A DNA stretch of 64,000 bases from Pseudonocardia sp. EC080619-01 (GCF_001420995.1 NZ_CP012184.1:4448501-4512500), one strand, 5' to 3'; shown: positions 1-12,805, counted from the stretch's first letter. A program made the numbers and translations. Notes: a model not told the origin generated them from the letters alone.

Positions 1-141
1 AAGCGGGTGCCCGACTTCTCGGAGAAGCGGTTCGGCTTCGGCAGCTTCCTGTCGTTCGCGAAGGCTGCCAGGGCCCGGGACCTGATCCAGATGGAGTGGC
101 GCGACGACGTCGGCGACTACGTGATCAGCCCCGCCCCCTGA
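1..141 (+). CDS. C-terminal end of a NYN/LOTUS-domain protein (partial)
   Basis: The window opens inside a gene; 46 residues remain before the TGA at 139-141. The tail has the pattern VPDFSEKRFGFGSFLSFAK followed by a short beta-rich end, which resembles the OST-HTH/LOTUS winged helix that closes LabA-like NYN-domain (putative RNase) proteins of actinobacteria. The catalytic NYN part would lie upstream of the window and cannot be seen, so the family call rests on this tail alone. A GC-rich hairpin-like stretch (about 150-185) follows the stop and may end both this gene and the convergent gene after it. Confidence 0.55.
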   Translation, partial: KRVPDFSEKRFGFGSFLSFAKAARARDLIQMEWRDDVGDYVISPAP

Positions 142-195
142 CATGGTCCGGCCCCGCCCCGGACGTTCTGCGGGGCGGGGCCGACGGGGCCGGGG

Positions 196-1098
196 TCAGC
201 GGCCGGTGGCCTTGCGGGTGCCGCTCTGGAAGAGCTTGCCGGCACGGGAGGTGACGGCGCCGGTCACGCCGAACGCGGTCGCGACCGCGCCGGCGGCGAC
301 CCGGCTGCCGAACCGGATCGGGTTCAGCGGCCGGTAGAGGCGGAGGGCGAACTCGTCGAGGCGGACGGCGGCGCGCTCACCGTCGTCGTGCAGCTTGCGC
401 GCCAGCCGGGCACCGGTGTCGTCGAGGTCGTCCTCGACGCGCTCACCGACCCGGGCGGCCCGGTCCGCGCTGCGCACCGCGGTGTCCGCGCCCTCGCCGG
501 CGACGGACCGCAGCGTCGCCGCGGAACGCTCCGCCGAGGCGGTGGCCTCCCCGGCGACCTGACGTCCGGTGCGGGAGGCGGTGCCCGCCAGACGCTCGCC
601 GGTGGCCTTCGCCGCGTCGGCGGCGTCCCGGCCGGCGTTCTCCGGCTTCTTGCCGTTGTCGGAGACCTTGCGCGCCTCCGCGGCGACCTGCTCGGCGCCG
701 GTCTTCGCCGTGTCACCGGCCTTCGCCGCGGCGCTGCGCGTCTCGCCGGCGACCTTCCGGGCGGTGGTGGCGGTGTCGGAGCCGATCTCGTCCGCGGTGC
801 GGCCTGCGGTGTCGGCGGCCTTGGCCGCGGTGTCCGCGGCCGCGGTCCCGGTCGCGGAGGCGGTCGCCCTGGCCGCGGTGCCGGTGGTGGCGTCCGAGCC
901 GGCTTCCACCGAGCGGCGTTCGCGGACCGAGCCGTCGGTGCCGTACACGACGAGGTTGCCGCCGCCGTCCTTCGCGATGATCTCCACCGCCCTGGTGATC
1001 GCCTCGGCCTGGGTGCCGGCCTTGGCGCTCGGGCGCTGGGCGTTCTGCTTCTCGACGGTCCAGCCGTCGTCGACCGGCTTCACGTGGCGGTCGGCCAT
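196..1098 (-). CDS. DUF2188 protein with long Ala/Thr-rich amphipathic region
   Basis: 300 residues from an ATG preceded by GGAGAG. Residues 1-60 look like a DUF2188 domain (HVKPVDDGWTVEK, then an A/I-rich helix and NLVVYGTDGSVRERR). The rest is low complexity, with repeated short A/T/D/G/R segments (AADTAAKAADTAGRTADE, TARKVAGETRSAAAKAGD) resembling LEA or apolipoprotein-like amphipathic helices, ending with a hydrophobic patch (AAGAVATAFGVTGAVTS). DUF2188 proteins have no settled biochemical role; the Ala-rich tail suggests a structural, stress-protective or DNA/envelope-binding part, but this is inference. It sits tail to tail with the preceding gene and about 90 bp from the DoxX gene on the same strand. 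Confidence 0.6.
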   Translation of the reverse strand: MADRHVKPVDDGWTVEKQNAQRPSAKAGTQAEAITRAVEIIAKDGGGNLVVYGTDGSVRERRSVEAGSDATTGTAARATASATGTAAADTAAKAADTAGRTADEIGSDTATTARKVAGETRSAAAKAGDTAKTGAEQVAAEARKVSDNGKKPENAGRDAADAAKATGERLAGTASRTGRQVAGEATASAERSAATLRSVAGEGADTAVRSADRAARVGERVEDDLDDTGARLARKLHDDGERAAVRLDEFALRLYRPLNPIRFGSRVAAGAVATAFGVTGAVTSRAGKLFQSGTRKATGR

Positions 1099-1190
1099 GG
1101 CGGGTTCTCTCCTCTGGGAAGACTGCGGAACGGCGCCGGAGCGCCCGTGTCGGTCGGGGGGTTCCCCGTCGCACGACGGGTAAACGCTGG

Positions 1191-1589
1191 TCAGCGCTTC
1201 GTGGTGAGGGTCTCCCGGCGGCCGGCGGCGACGAGGGCGAACAGCACGCCGAGCACGACCGGGGTCAGCACCAGCGCTCCGCCGTGCAGCACGAACGCCT
1301 GCGTGAGCGCCGCGCCGATCATGAGCAGGACCAGGCCGACCGCGGCGGGGCCGGCGTACCGCCTGGTCATCAGGCCGATCCCGCCGGCGAGCTCCAGCAC
1401 CCCGACGAGGTAGCGGAGCCACTGGCCGATCCCGATGTCGGTGAAGATCTGCACCGCGGAGGCCTCGCCGACGAGCTTGGGTGCGGCGGAGGCGACCACG
1501 ATGAACAGGCCCAGCAGGATCTGCAGCACCCACAGTGTCCGGTGCAGCGCGGGGGAGACGGACGGGCGGGTGGCCGACGGCGCGGACAT
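1191..1589 (-). CDS. DoxX family membrane protein
   Basis: 132 residues with four hydrophobic segments (LWVLQILLGLFIVVASAAPKL; WLRYLVGVLELAGGIGLM; AAVGLVLLMIGAALTQAF; LTPVVLGVLFALVAAG), the layout of DoxX/DoxD-like proteins. The motif around GVLELAGGIGL is typical of the family. The chosen ATG has GGAGG seven bases upstream; an in-frame codon further upstream lacks a ribosome site. DoxX proteins are small integral membrane proteins, linked in mycobacteria to a membrane oxidoreductase complex coping with oxidative stress, but most members are uncharacterised. It may be co-transcribed with the DUF2188 gene. Confidence 0.75.
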   Translation of the reverse strand: MSAPSATRPSVSPALHRTLWVLQILLGLFIVVASAAPKLVGEASAVQIFTDIGIGQWLRYLVGVLELAGGIGLMTRRYAGPAAVGLVLLMIGAALTQAFVLHGGALVLTPVVLGVLFALVAAGRRETLTTKR

Positions 1590-1753
1590 GACGTACCTCC
1601 GGGGGCGGGCCACGGCCGGTCCGTGGCACTCACCCGATCAGACCGGGACGAGCAACGGAACTCATCGCGGAGCCCGGGGGGATGCCCCCGTTACGCCGTG
1701 TGTGGGATCTGCGAGGGTCGTGGGACGACGCACCGGACACGGAGGTCCCTCGG

Positions 1754-2383
1754 GTGGAGCTGGTCACGGCGGTACTGCACAGCGCGTGGCTGATCCCCGC
1801 CCTGGTCCTGATGATCGCGGTGGACGGGCCGATGCCGGTACTACCGAGCGAGACCGTCCTGATGACGGCGACGGCGACGGCGGGCGTGTCTGGTGACGTG
1901 CCGATGGTGGTGGGCCTCGTCCTCGCCGCGGTCGTCGGCTCGATGACGGGTGACCTCGCCGTGCACGCGCTCGGCCGTGGCCCGCACCGGTTGCTCCCGC
2001 GCTCCGCCGACACCGACGACCGTCCGGCGGTGCGCTGGGTCCGGGAGAACCTCGCCCGGCGTCCGGTGACGGTGCTCGCGGCAGCCCGGTTCCTGCCCGG
2101 CGGGCGCCTGGCCGGCTGTGCCGCGGCCGGACGGCTGGGGCTGGGTCTGCGCCCGTTCCTGGCCGGGTCGGCCGTGAGCTCGGTGCTGTGGGCGTCGTAC
2201 ATGCTCGCGATCGGGCTCGCGCTCGGTCCGGTGACCGGCGGCAACCCGCTGCTGTGCGTGCTGGCGGGCGGGGTGCTGGCCGTGGTGACGGCGTCGCTGT
2301 TCTGGGTGGCGAGCCGGGTGCGGACGCTGCGGCGGCGGGCTCACGGGTCCGCACGGCCGGTCCCGGCGCTCGCAGGCCGCTGA
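1754..2383 (+). CDS. DedA/VTT-domain membrane protein
   Basis: 209 residues starting at a GTG that has GGAGG eight bases upstream; a longer start at 1682 has no such site. The N-terminus is hydrophobic, followed by the PSETVLMTATATAG segment and later AARFLPGGRLAGCAAAGRLGLGLRPFLAGSAVSSVLW, matching the re-entrant loop of DedA/SNARE-associated (VTT) proteins, where the conserved R and G residues stand (ARFLPGGR). C-terminal helices follow and the protein ends in a basic tail. DedA proteins are proposed lipid scramblases or proton-dependent transporters needed for envelope homeostasis. Divergent from the DoxX gene; the 160-bp gap between them probably holds both promoters. Confidence 0.75.
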   Translation: MELVTAVLHSAWLIPALVLMIAVDGPMPVLPSETVLMTATATAGVSGDVPMVVGLVLAAVVGSMTGDLAVHALGRGPHRLLPRSADTDDRPAVRWVRENLARRPVTVLAAARFLPGGRLAGCAAAGRLGLGLRPFLAGSAVSSVLWASYMLAIGLALGPVTGGNPLLCVLAGGVLAVVTASLFWVASRVRTLRRRAHGSARPVPALAGR

Positions 2384-2694
2384 CCCGGCGCCGCTCCACG
2401 AGTTACACCACCGGGCACCGGGCCCGCGAGCGGACTCGCGGTACCCGATGTCCCGATGGTGCCCGGCACCGACAGGGGCTCCCGGTTCTGCAGGTGCCGG
2501 TCGCACGGTTCAACGCACGAGAGCGCCCCGGGTTGTGGTGCGGGTGGCGGTCGTTCCGGGTTCGACCGCGAGCGGCATCGCGTCCGCGACGGACGGGGCC
2601 GTGACGACGACCGGAGGCCGATGTGGACCGTTTCGGTGCGATCGCCGGTCGTCGGGTGGCGACGGGCGGGGGTGATCCGGTTCATACTCGGCGG
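2384..2694. other. 311-bp gene-free stretch
   Basis: No open frame here has a ribosome site or family resemblance. A CATACT box at 2683-2688, six bases before the ATG at 2695, is the only regulatory signal noticed. No convincing hairpin or tRNA-like fold was seen by eye. Confidence 0.4.
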
Positions 2695-2949
2695 ATGCGC
2701 GAGTCACGATGGCGGGCCGAGGTCGGCACGGCGAACGCGGCCTGGCTGGCCACCGCGTGCCGGACGGCCCTGCTCGCCCGCGAGTACCGGCCGGTCGACG
2801 CCGGGGACGGGGTCGTCGAGTTCGGCCGCCGCGCCCTGGGCGCCATCCGCGAGCTCGGTGAGGAGGAGGACGGCTACGTCACCGACGACGCGGACGGTCT
2901 CCGGATCTGGATCGGTGACGACGCGTTCGACCTGGAGCTCGTGGAATGA
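2695..2949 (+). CDS. Hypothetical small protein
   Basis: 84 residues (starts MRESRWRAEVGTANAAW, ends GDDAFDLELVE). It is mixed alpha/beta, acidic at the C-terminus, with no signal peptide, membrane segment or recognised motif. The start has no Shine-Dalgarno sequence, but CATACT lies six bases upstream, consistent with the leaderless pattern seen in many genes of this window. Its stop codon is inside the left arm of a strong hairpin shared with the convergent gltD gene. No function can be assigned. Confidence 0.55.
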   Translation: MRESRWRAEVGTANAAWLATACRTALLAREYRPVDAGDGVVEFGRRALGAIRELGEEEDGYVTDDADGLRIWIGDDAFDLELVE

Positions 2950-2988
2950 GTCCGGGCCCGGCCGCGGTGTGCGGCCGGGCCCGGACTC
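2948..2988. terminator. Bidirectional terminator between small gene and gltD
   Basis: Perfect 18-bp inverted repeat (2948-2965 and 2971-2988) around a GGTGT loop, lying between two convergent genes and overlapping the stop codon of the upstream one. There is no long T-run, as is usual for actinobacterial terminators. Confidence 0.75.
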
Positions 2989-3011
2989 GTTCGGATCCGT
3001 GTGGCTGGCGC

Positions 3012-4455
3012 TCAGCCGATCTGGCGGTCCGTCGGGTCGATCGGCCGCGGGAGCACGGTGCGGCCGGTCAGGTAGGTGTCCACCCCGGCGGCCGCGGAAC
3101 GGCCCTCGGAGATCGCCCACACGATGAGCGACTGCCCGCGGCCGATGTCGCCGGCGACGAACACGCCGTCCGCGGACGACATGTAGGTCTCGTCGCGGGC
3201 GACGTTGCCGCGCCCGTCGAGCTCGACCTCCAGGTCGGTCAGGAGCCGGCCCTTCTCCGGGCCGACGAAGCCCATCGCCAGCAGCACCAGCTGCGCCGGG
3301 AGCTCCTGCTCGGTGCCCTCGACCGGCTCGAAGCCGTTGTCGCCGCGCTTGACCTCGACGATCCGGATGCCGGCGAGCCTGCCGTCGGCGTCCTTCACGA
3401 ACTCGGTCGTGTTGACCGAGAACAGCCGCTCGCCGCCCTCCTCGTGGGCCGAGGACACCCGGTAGACCATCGGGTAGGTCGGCCAGGGCATGCCCGCGGT
3501 GCGGTCCTCCGGCGGCGTCGGCATGATCTCCAGCTGGGTCACCGAGCGCGCACCCTGGCGGTGCGAGGTGCCCAGGCAGTCGGCGCCGGTGTCACCGCCA
3601 CCGATGATCACGACGTCCTTGCCCTCGGCGGAGATCGGGGGCGCGTCCATGTCGCCCTGCTGCACGTGGTTGGCCCACGGCAGGAACTCCATCGCCTGGT
3701 AGACGCCCTCGGCGTCACGGCCGTCGGCGGGGATGTCGCGCCACGCCGTCGCGCCGCCCGCGAGGACGACCGCGTCGAAGTCGGCCCGCAGCTGCTCGAC
3801 GGTCACGTCGGTGCCGACGTCGACCGAGGCCCGGAAGTGGGTGCCCTCGGCGACCATCTGCTCCAGCCGCCTGTCGAGCCGCGACTTCTCCATCTTGAAC
3901 TCGGGGATGCCGTAGCGCAGCAGCCCGCCGATGCGGTCCGCCCGCTCGAACACGACGACGTCGTGCCCGGCACGGGTGAGCTGCTGGGCGGCGGCCAGCC
4001 CGGCCGGCCCGGACCCGACGACGGCGACCTTCTTGCCGGTCTTCGCCGCGGGCACCTGCGGGGTCACCCAGCCCTCGTCCCACGCGCGGTCGATGATCTC
4101 GATCTCGACCTGCTTGATGGTGACGGCGTCGTCGTTGATCGCGAGCACGCACGCCGCCTCGCAGGGCGCGGGGCACAGCGTCCCGGTGAACTCCGGGAAG
4201 TTGTTCGTGGCGTGCAGTCGCTCGGTCGCCTCCCGCCAGTCCTTGCGGTAGACGAGGTCGTTCCACTCGGGGATGAGGTTCCCCAGCGGACAGCCCTGGT
4301 GACAGAACGGGATGCCGCAGTTCATGCAGCGCCCGGCCTGCTTCTCCAGGCTCTGGCGGGGGAAGTCCTCGTAGACCTCGCGCCAGTCCATCAGGCGCAG
4401 GTCCACCGGTCGCTGGGTCGGGGTCTCCCGGCGGGTCGTCATGAAGCCCTTCGGG

Positions 4456-4463
<8 letters not shown>
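3012..4463 (-). CDS. gltD: Glutamate synthase (NADPH) small subunit
   Basis: 483 residues, the usual length. It transfers electrons from NADPH through FAD and iron-sulfur clusters to the large subunit, which makes two glutamates from glutamine and 2-oxoglutarate. Cluster ligands are visible near the N-terminus (Cys46, 49, 54 and 58, in GRCMNCGIPFCHQGCP) and in GTLCPAPCEAACV. A dinucleotide fold begins at VVGSGPAGLAAA (about residue 147); a second one is at VVIIGGGDTGADC. The C-terminal FAD-site motif is GVFVAGDIGRGQSLIVWAI. The ATG lies inside the end of gltB (8-nt ATGGGTGA overlap), so the subunits are translationally coupled and likely made in equal amounts. Confidence 0.97.
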
Positions 4464-9027
<4,564 letters not shown>

Positions 9028-9535
9028 CTGCTCCTCCTGTCGTCTCGGTGCACCTCTGCCACCCGCATCGGACGACCCGGGACCAGGCAGCTCGCTGCGG
9101 TCCGAAAGGGTTCTCAGAATACAGCGCTGCGCTGGTACGGGGCGTGCGAAGTGGGCCGTTCAGGTGCACCGTGCCGCCGGGCGGGTGACCGACGGACGTT
9201 GTCCTCCGGGCACGACGAGCGGCCGGGCGCTGGTTGTCAGTACCCGGCCAAAACCCTGCGGCACGGTTCGACCGCACACCCCGGCGAGTGCGGTCTGGCG
9301 AGAGCACAGAGTCGCATGCCGCCGCCCGGACGCGCTACTGATGATCGGGCCCCGGGCCCGTGATGTGGATCGCTGGCCATCCGACCAGGGCGACGTTGCC
9401 GTCCTGTGTCCGGACGGTGAGCGACGCGTGACCATCCGACGGGAGGGGTCTCGTGCCGAGGGTATCGCTGCGCGTGCCCGATCCGTTACCGCAACGGTGC
9501 GGCGGATCCGGCCCCGCCGGGGGAGAGTGGCCGCG
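9028..9535. other. 508-bp divergent intergenic region (gltB / fhuF-like)
   Basis: Promoter-bearing gap between gltB (minus) and the FhuF-like gene (plus). On the minus strand a TATTCT box (9116-9121) about 90 bases before gltB is the best -10 candidate. Nothing else convincing is visible; reading frames that cross the region look like compositional accidents. Confidence 0.4.
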
Positions 9536-10375
9536 ATGGACCTACCCGCGCCCGGCCGAGCCATGTCGGCGTCACCTGATCGGACGACGATCGCGGCGGT
9601 GCTCGCCGACGTCGCCCGGATCGGCCCGTGGTTCGCCGTCGGCCTGCTGCCGGCCGGCGCCGCGGTCCCGTCGCCCGGCCGGTCCGCCCGCGCGGGTGCC
9701 GGCGGGACCGGGCCGCGCCGCTGGGACGAGCTCCACGCGCCGCCCGGTGCCGGGACCGACCCGCTGTCGGCGCGGATCGACCAGGTGGCCGCCGCCCTGC
9801 GCACCGACCGGCGGGTCGCGGCGTCGATCGCGGTGCAGGGGATGGCGGCCCGGCTGGTGTCGATGCCGTTCGCCGCCGTCGCGCTGCACGGGGTGCTGCC
9901 GTCGCTGGGCGACCTGCACCGCGACCCCGGTGCCGACGACCCGTGGGCACCCGCCCTGCCCGCGGAGCCGGTCGCCGTCGTGACCCCGGACGCCCGCACC
10001 GACCCGCACGGCGCCGCCGGTCTGCTGGCCCGGGAGCTCGCCGGCACCCACCTCGAACCGCTCTACGCGGCCGTCGGTGCCCGGGTGTCGGTGTCGGAGC
10101 GGGTCCTGCGCGGCAACGTCGTCTCCGCGATCGCCGGGGCAGCCCGGGTGATGGACACCGCGCGGCCGGCGGACCGGCCCGCGTTCCTCGCGCTGCTCGA
10201 CGCCCTGGTCGGGCACCCCGGGCTGGCCGGTCCGCTGCCGGACGGGGCGACCGGGCGCCTGTCCCGGCCCACCGGCGACGCCGGGTGGACCTTCCACCGT
10301 CGCTCCTGCTGTCTCTACGTCCGGGTGCCCGGCGGTGGCACCTGCGGCGACTGCGTCCTCGCCGGACGGGGCTGA
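9536..10375 (+). CDS. FhuF-like ferric-siderophore reductase, (2Fe-2S) protein
   Basis: 279 residues. The C-terminus carries Cys258-Cys259, Cys270 and Cys273 (CCLYVRVPGGGTCGDC), the unusual four-cysteine 2Fe-2S motif of FhuF proteins, which reduce ferric iron of hydroxamate siderophores in the cytoplasm. The middle part (VAASIAVQGMAARLVSMPFAAVALHGVLP) fits the FhuF helical region. The ATG was chosen because GGGAGAG lies eight bases upstream; a later ATG at 9563 is possible. A siderophore-binding protein fragment lies at the far end of the window but is too distant to be an operon partner. Confidence 0.85.
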   Translation: MDLPAPGRAMSASPDRTTIAAVLADVARIGPWFAVGLLPAGAAVPSPGRSARAGAGGTGPRRWDELHAPPGAGTDPLSARIDQVAAALRTDRRVAASIAVQGMAARLVSMPFAAVALHGVLPSLGDLHRDPGADDPWAPALPAEPVAVVTPDARTDPHGAAGLLARELAGTHLEPLYAAVGARVSVSERVLRGNVVSAIAGAARVMDTARPADRPAFLALLDALVGHPGLAGPLPDGATGRLSRPTGDAGWTFHRRSCCLYVRVPGGGTCGDCVLAGRG

Positions 10376-10400
10376 CGGGGCCCGGGGCGCCGTCCGGCCG

Positions 10401-10475
10401 TGCGGGGAGCTCGCGTGCGGGGAGCTCCCCGGCGGGGAGGTCTCAGGCGGGGAGGTCTCAGGCGGGGAGATCGAT
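10401..10475. repeat. Five tandem copies of a 15-bp unit
   Basis: Units start at 10401, 10416, 10431, 10446 and 10461 with core (T/G)GCGGGGAG. Units 3 and 4 are identical. Read on the minus strand each unit encodes a D/E-L-P-A tail; the stop codon of the Asp23 gene lies in the fourth unit, so further copies of the tail follow the stop. Confidence 0.85.
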
Positions 10476-10817
10476 GCCGGCGACCGTGACCCGGACCCGC
10501 GCCGCGAGGCCGGTGACCGCGGCGACCTCCTCGGCCACCTCGCGCTGCACCCGCGCCGCGAGGTCCGCGCACGGCGTCCCCAGCCGGACGCCGACGGTCA
10601 CCCGGATCTCGGCCTCCCGGCCGAGGACGGTCGCGACGACGCCCTGGGTGCGCAGCTCGTCGGGCACCGGGTAGCGGGGCAGCCAGGTCGCGGCCAGCCC
10701 GAGCAGGGTCTGGGTCACGTCGCCCAGCAGTGTCGCCACGCCCGGGACCGCGCGGGCCCGGCGCGCGGCGACCCGGGCGACCGCCAGGTCCGAGACGTGG
10801 ACGCGGACGGTGCTCAC
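10458..10817 (-). CDS. Asp23/Gls24-family protein
   Basis: 119 residues from a GTG that overlaps the stop of the preceding gene (GTGA). The fold pattern (RVHVSDLAVARVAARRARAVPGV, then TVGVRLGTPCADLAARVQREVAEEV and RVRVTVAGIDLP) matches Asp23/Gls24 alkaline-shock or envelope-stress proteins, which form small cytoplasmic alpha/beta domains attached to the membrane by partners. Third gene in a sigma factor - ZAS/Asp23 - Asp23 operon, so it is probably part of that sigma factor's stress output or control. The C-terminal four residues repeat downstream in a 15-bp tandem array. Confidence 0.75.
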   Translation of the reverse strand: MSTVRVHVSDLAVARVAARRARAVPGVATLLGDVTQTLLGLAATWLPRYPVPDELRTQGVVATVLGREAEIRVTVGVRLGTPCADLAARVQREVAEEVAAVTGLAARVRVTVAGIDLPA

Positions 10818-11371
10818 CGGCGTGCCACCTCCGGCTCCTCCCACACGTCCTCCACATGGATGTCGACGCCGGCGATCGGCACGCCGAGCGTCCGTTCTCC
10901 GGCCGAGATGATCATCTGCCGGACCCGCGCGGTGACCGAGGCGAGGTCGACACCGAACCGCGCGGACACCGTCATCCGGACCCAGACCGGCTCGGCCGGG
11001 CCGGGGCCGCGGGCCTGCTCGATCCGGCAGCGCCGGGCCCGCAGGCCGCCCATCGAGTCGACGACGTGCCGCAGCGCGGCCTCCGCGGCCGGGCGTCCCA
11101 GCCAGGCGTCCGGCCCGATCTCCAGCAGCTCGTGCGGACGCAGGTCCGCCACGACCGCGCCCATCACCTGCTCCAGGACCGACGGCGGCGGCCGCAGCGG
11201 CTCGGCCGCCATCCGGGCGACGAGCCCGCCGAGCCGGTCGTGGTCGGCCCGCGCCGCGACGCAGTGCGGGCAGGACACCTCGTGCTCGTCGAGGGTGCCG
11301 CCCTCGGCGTGCTCCCAGACGTCGGCGGCGTCGCGCCCGCAGGCCAGCGGCTCCACCTGCTCTACCGCCAT
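10814..11371 (-). CDS. Putative anti-sigma-like zinc-motif protein fused to an Asp23/Gls24 domain
   Basis: 185 residues. Near the N-terminus His30, Cys34 and Cys37 form HX3CX2C (HEVSCPHC), the zinc-binding signature of ZAS anti-sigma factors; Cys11 lies further upstream. The remainder (LRPPPSVLEQVMGAVVADLRPHELLEI, ALRHVVDSMGGLRARRCRIE, VRMTVSARFGVDLASVTARVRQMI, VDIHVEDVWEE) looks like an Asp23/Gls24 domain. No membrane segment is visible. It overlaps the sigma factor gene by 10 nt and the next Asp23 gene by 4 nt. The zinc motif is seen directly; an anti-sigma role is inferred from position and motif. Confidence 0.65.
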   Translation of the reverse strand: MAVEQVEPLACGRDAADVWEHAEGGTLDEHEVSCPHCVAARADHDRLGGLVARMAAEPLRPPPSVLEQVMGAVVADLRPHELLEIGPDAWLGRPAAEAALRHVVDSMGGLRARRCRIEQARGPGPAEPVWVRMTVSARFGVDLASVTARVRQMIISAGERTLGVPIAGVDIHVEDVWEEPEVARR

Positions 11372-12027
11372 GCCCGCATCCTCTCCGCCAGGGCCGTCCG
11401 TGCCCGGTGGATCCTCCCGCGTACCGCCGTCTCGGAGACACCGGTGATGTGGGAGATGTCGGCGTACCCGAGCCCCTCCAGCTCGCGCAGCACCCAGCAG
11501 GTGCGCTGCTCGCCGGGCAGCTCGGCCACGGCCCGGGACAGCGCGGCCATCTCGGCGTCGACCTCGGCGGCCCGTTCCGGGGAGCCGGATCCGGTGACCA
11601 GGACGGAGGACCCGGCGCCGTCCTCCGCGGGCAGCGGCTCGGTCCGCCGGTTCCGGCGCATGAGCGCGGTGCAGCGGTGCGTGACGATGCGGTACATCCA
11701 GGTCGAGAACGCGGCCTCGCCGCGGAAGGTGCCGATCCGGCGCCACGCGTCGATCAGGGCCTCCTGCAGCGCGTCCTCGGCGTCCGCGCGCTGGCCGAGC
11801 ACCCGCACCGCGACCCGGAACAGGGCGTCCTGGTGCCGGCGGGCCAGCTCCTCGAAGGCGTGCACGTCACCGTCCTGCGCCCGTGCGACGAGGGTCGGCT
11901 CGTCGAGCGCGGCGCGCGGCGTCGCCGCACCCTGCGCCTCGGGCGGTGCGGCACCGTCCACCGGTGCGCCCCCGACCGGCGTCGCGGTCGGCGACCCGTC
12001 CTGGGTCGTCCGGTGGGTGACCTGCAC
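11362..12027 (-). CDS. ECF-type RNA polymerase sigma factor
   Basis: 221 residues from a GTG. Region 2 (about 43-115) includes LARRHQDALFRVAVRVLGQRADAEDALQEALIDAW, with the region 2.2 acidic core and the FRGEAAFSTWMYRIVTHRC segment. Region 4 (about 158-215) contains LPGEQRTCWVLRELEGLGYADIS and the helix-turn-helix GVSETAVRGRIHRARTALAERM. A 40-residue A/P-rich extension precedes region 2. It is the first gene of an operon with two Asp23-type genes, the first carrying an anti-sigma-like zinc motif. The CsbD stress protein is divergent 160 bp away and could be a target; that is a guess from position. Confidence 0.93.
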   Translation of the reverse strand: MQVTHRTTQDGSPTATPVGGAPVDGAAPPEAQGAATPRAALDEPTLVARAQDGDVHAFEELARRHQDALFRVAVRVLGQRADAEDALQEALIDAWRRIGTFRGEAAFSTWMYRIVTHRCTALMRRNRRTEPLPAEDGAGSSVLVTGSGSPERAAEVDAEMAALSRAVAELPGEQRTCWVLRELEGLGYADISHITGVSETAVRGRIHRARTALAERMRAWR

Positions 12028-12189
12028 GTCCGTCCGTCCCGATCGGTGTGGGCGATGGTCCCGCGTCCGAGATGTCCGTCTCTCCCGCGGTTGAGACGTG
12101 ATCGACGGGGTACCCGGCGCGTGTCAGCGACGGTAGCGACCGGCTCGTGCCGTCGCGCGTCGGACACGCAGAGGAAGCGGGTGAGCCCC

Positions 12190-12372
12190 ATGGGTCTCGG
12201 AGACAAGATCGACAACAAGACCGAGGAGCTGGGCGGGAAGGCCAAGGAGGCCGTGGGCCGTGCGGCCGACGACCAGGACCTCGAGGCCGAGGGCAAGAAG
12301 GACCAGGTCACCGGGAACCTCAAGCAGGCCGGCGAGAAGCTGAAGGACACCTTCAAGAGCTCGAAGGACTGA
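12190..12372 (+). CDS. CsbD-family general stress protein
   Basis: 60 residues, strongly charged, with the family pattern MGLGDKIDNKTEELGGKAKEAVGRAADDQDLEAEGK split over two helices and ending KDTFKSSKD. CsbD proteins are abundant, probably disordered or helical stress proteins of unknown biochemical action. An alternative GTG start nine bases earlier (12181) is nearer to AGAGGAAG, but the family normally begins MG(L/M)GDK. A strong terminator follows directly, so this is a single-gene unit. Divergent from the ECF sigma operon. Confidence 0.85.
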   Translation: MGLGDKIDNKTEELGGKAKEAVGRAADDQDLEAEGKKDQVTGNLKQAGEKLKDTFKSSKD

Positions 12373-12383
12373 TCCACCCCCTC

Positions 12384-12423
12384 CGACGACGGCGGCGCCC
12401 ACGACCGGGCGCCGCCGTCGTCG
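12384..12423 (+). terminator. Terminator after csbD-like gene
   Basis: Perfect 17-bp inverted repeat (12384-12400 and 12407-12423) with an ACGACC loop, beginning 12 bases after the stop codon. Confidence 0.8.
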
Positions 12424-12452
12424 TGTGCGGGGCCGGGGACCGTCGGCGGGGC

Positions 12453-12458
12453 TAGGGT
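12453..12458 (+). promoter_or_regulatory. TAGGGT -10 box of a leaderless gene
   Basis: TAGGGT six bases before the GTG at 12465 with no Shine-Dalgarno sequence; matches the TANNNT -10 pattern of actinobacterial leaderless transcripts. Confidence 0.6.
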
Positions 12459-12464
12459 GCCCGC

Positions 12465-12770
12465 GTGGACGAGCACACGGGCCCCGGGCCGCAGGACGTG
12501 GCGACGGCCGTGCTGGCGCACCCGTCGGTGCTGCGGCTCGACGGCGGGCCGTTCGGCTCCATCGCCTCCTACCTCCCCGGCCACCGGGTGTGGGGCGTCC
12601 GCCTCGGCGACCCCGTGGAGATCGCCGTCGTCGTCGGCCTCGGCGTCCCGTTCGCCGAGATCGCCGACGGGATCGCGGCCCGCGTCCGTGCCGTCCTCGG
12701 CGACGACACCGTGGACGTGGAGGTCACGGTGGCCGACGTGGGCGGGGTCGATCCCGTCCCGTCGCGCTGA
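12465..12770 (+). CDS. Small Asp23/Gls24-like protein
   Basis: 101 residues from a GTG that directly follows a -10 box (leaderless). The sequence GPQDVATAVLAHPSVLRLDGGPFGSIASYLPG, then VWGVRLGDPVEIAVVVGLGVPFAEIADGIAARVRAVL and VDVEVTVADV, repeats the alternating beta strand/helix plan of Asp23/Gls24 proteins, as in the two minus-strand relatives 1-2 kb away. There is no membrane segment. Its presence gives three Asp23-type genes within 2.3 kb. Function beyond an envelope or alkaline stress link is unknown. Confidence 0.6.
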   Translation: MDEHTGPGPQDVATAVLAHPSVLRLDGGPFGSIASYLPGHRVWGVRLGDPVEIAVVVGLGVPFAEIADGIAARVRAVLGDDTVDVEVTVADVGGVDPVPSR

Positions 12771-12805
12771 GGCACGCCCGGCCCGACACGCCGTGACGAG
12801 CCTCG

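Noticed and set aside
388..1413. G/R/A-rich plus-strand frame over the DUF2188 and DoxX genes
   Set aside because: No ribosome site, antisense to two better supported genes.
2384..2694. tRNA gene suggested by a GGGTTCGA word near 2562
   Set aside because: No acceptor, D or anticodon stem can be paired around it.
9160..9535. N-terminal extension of the FhuF-like protein to 9164
   Set aside because: Extra 124 residues are R/P/T-rich and unlike the family; the ATG at 9536 has a ribosome site.
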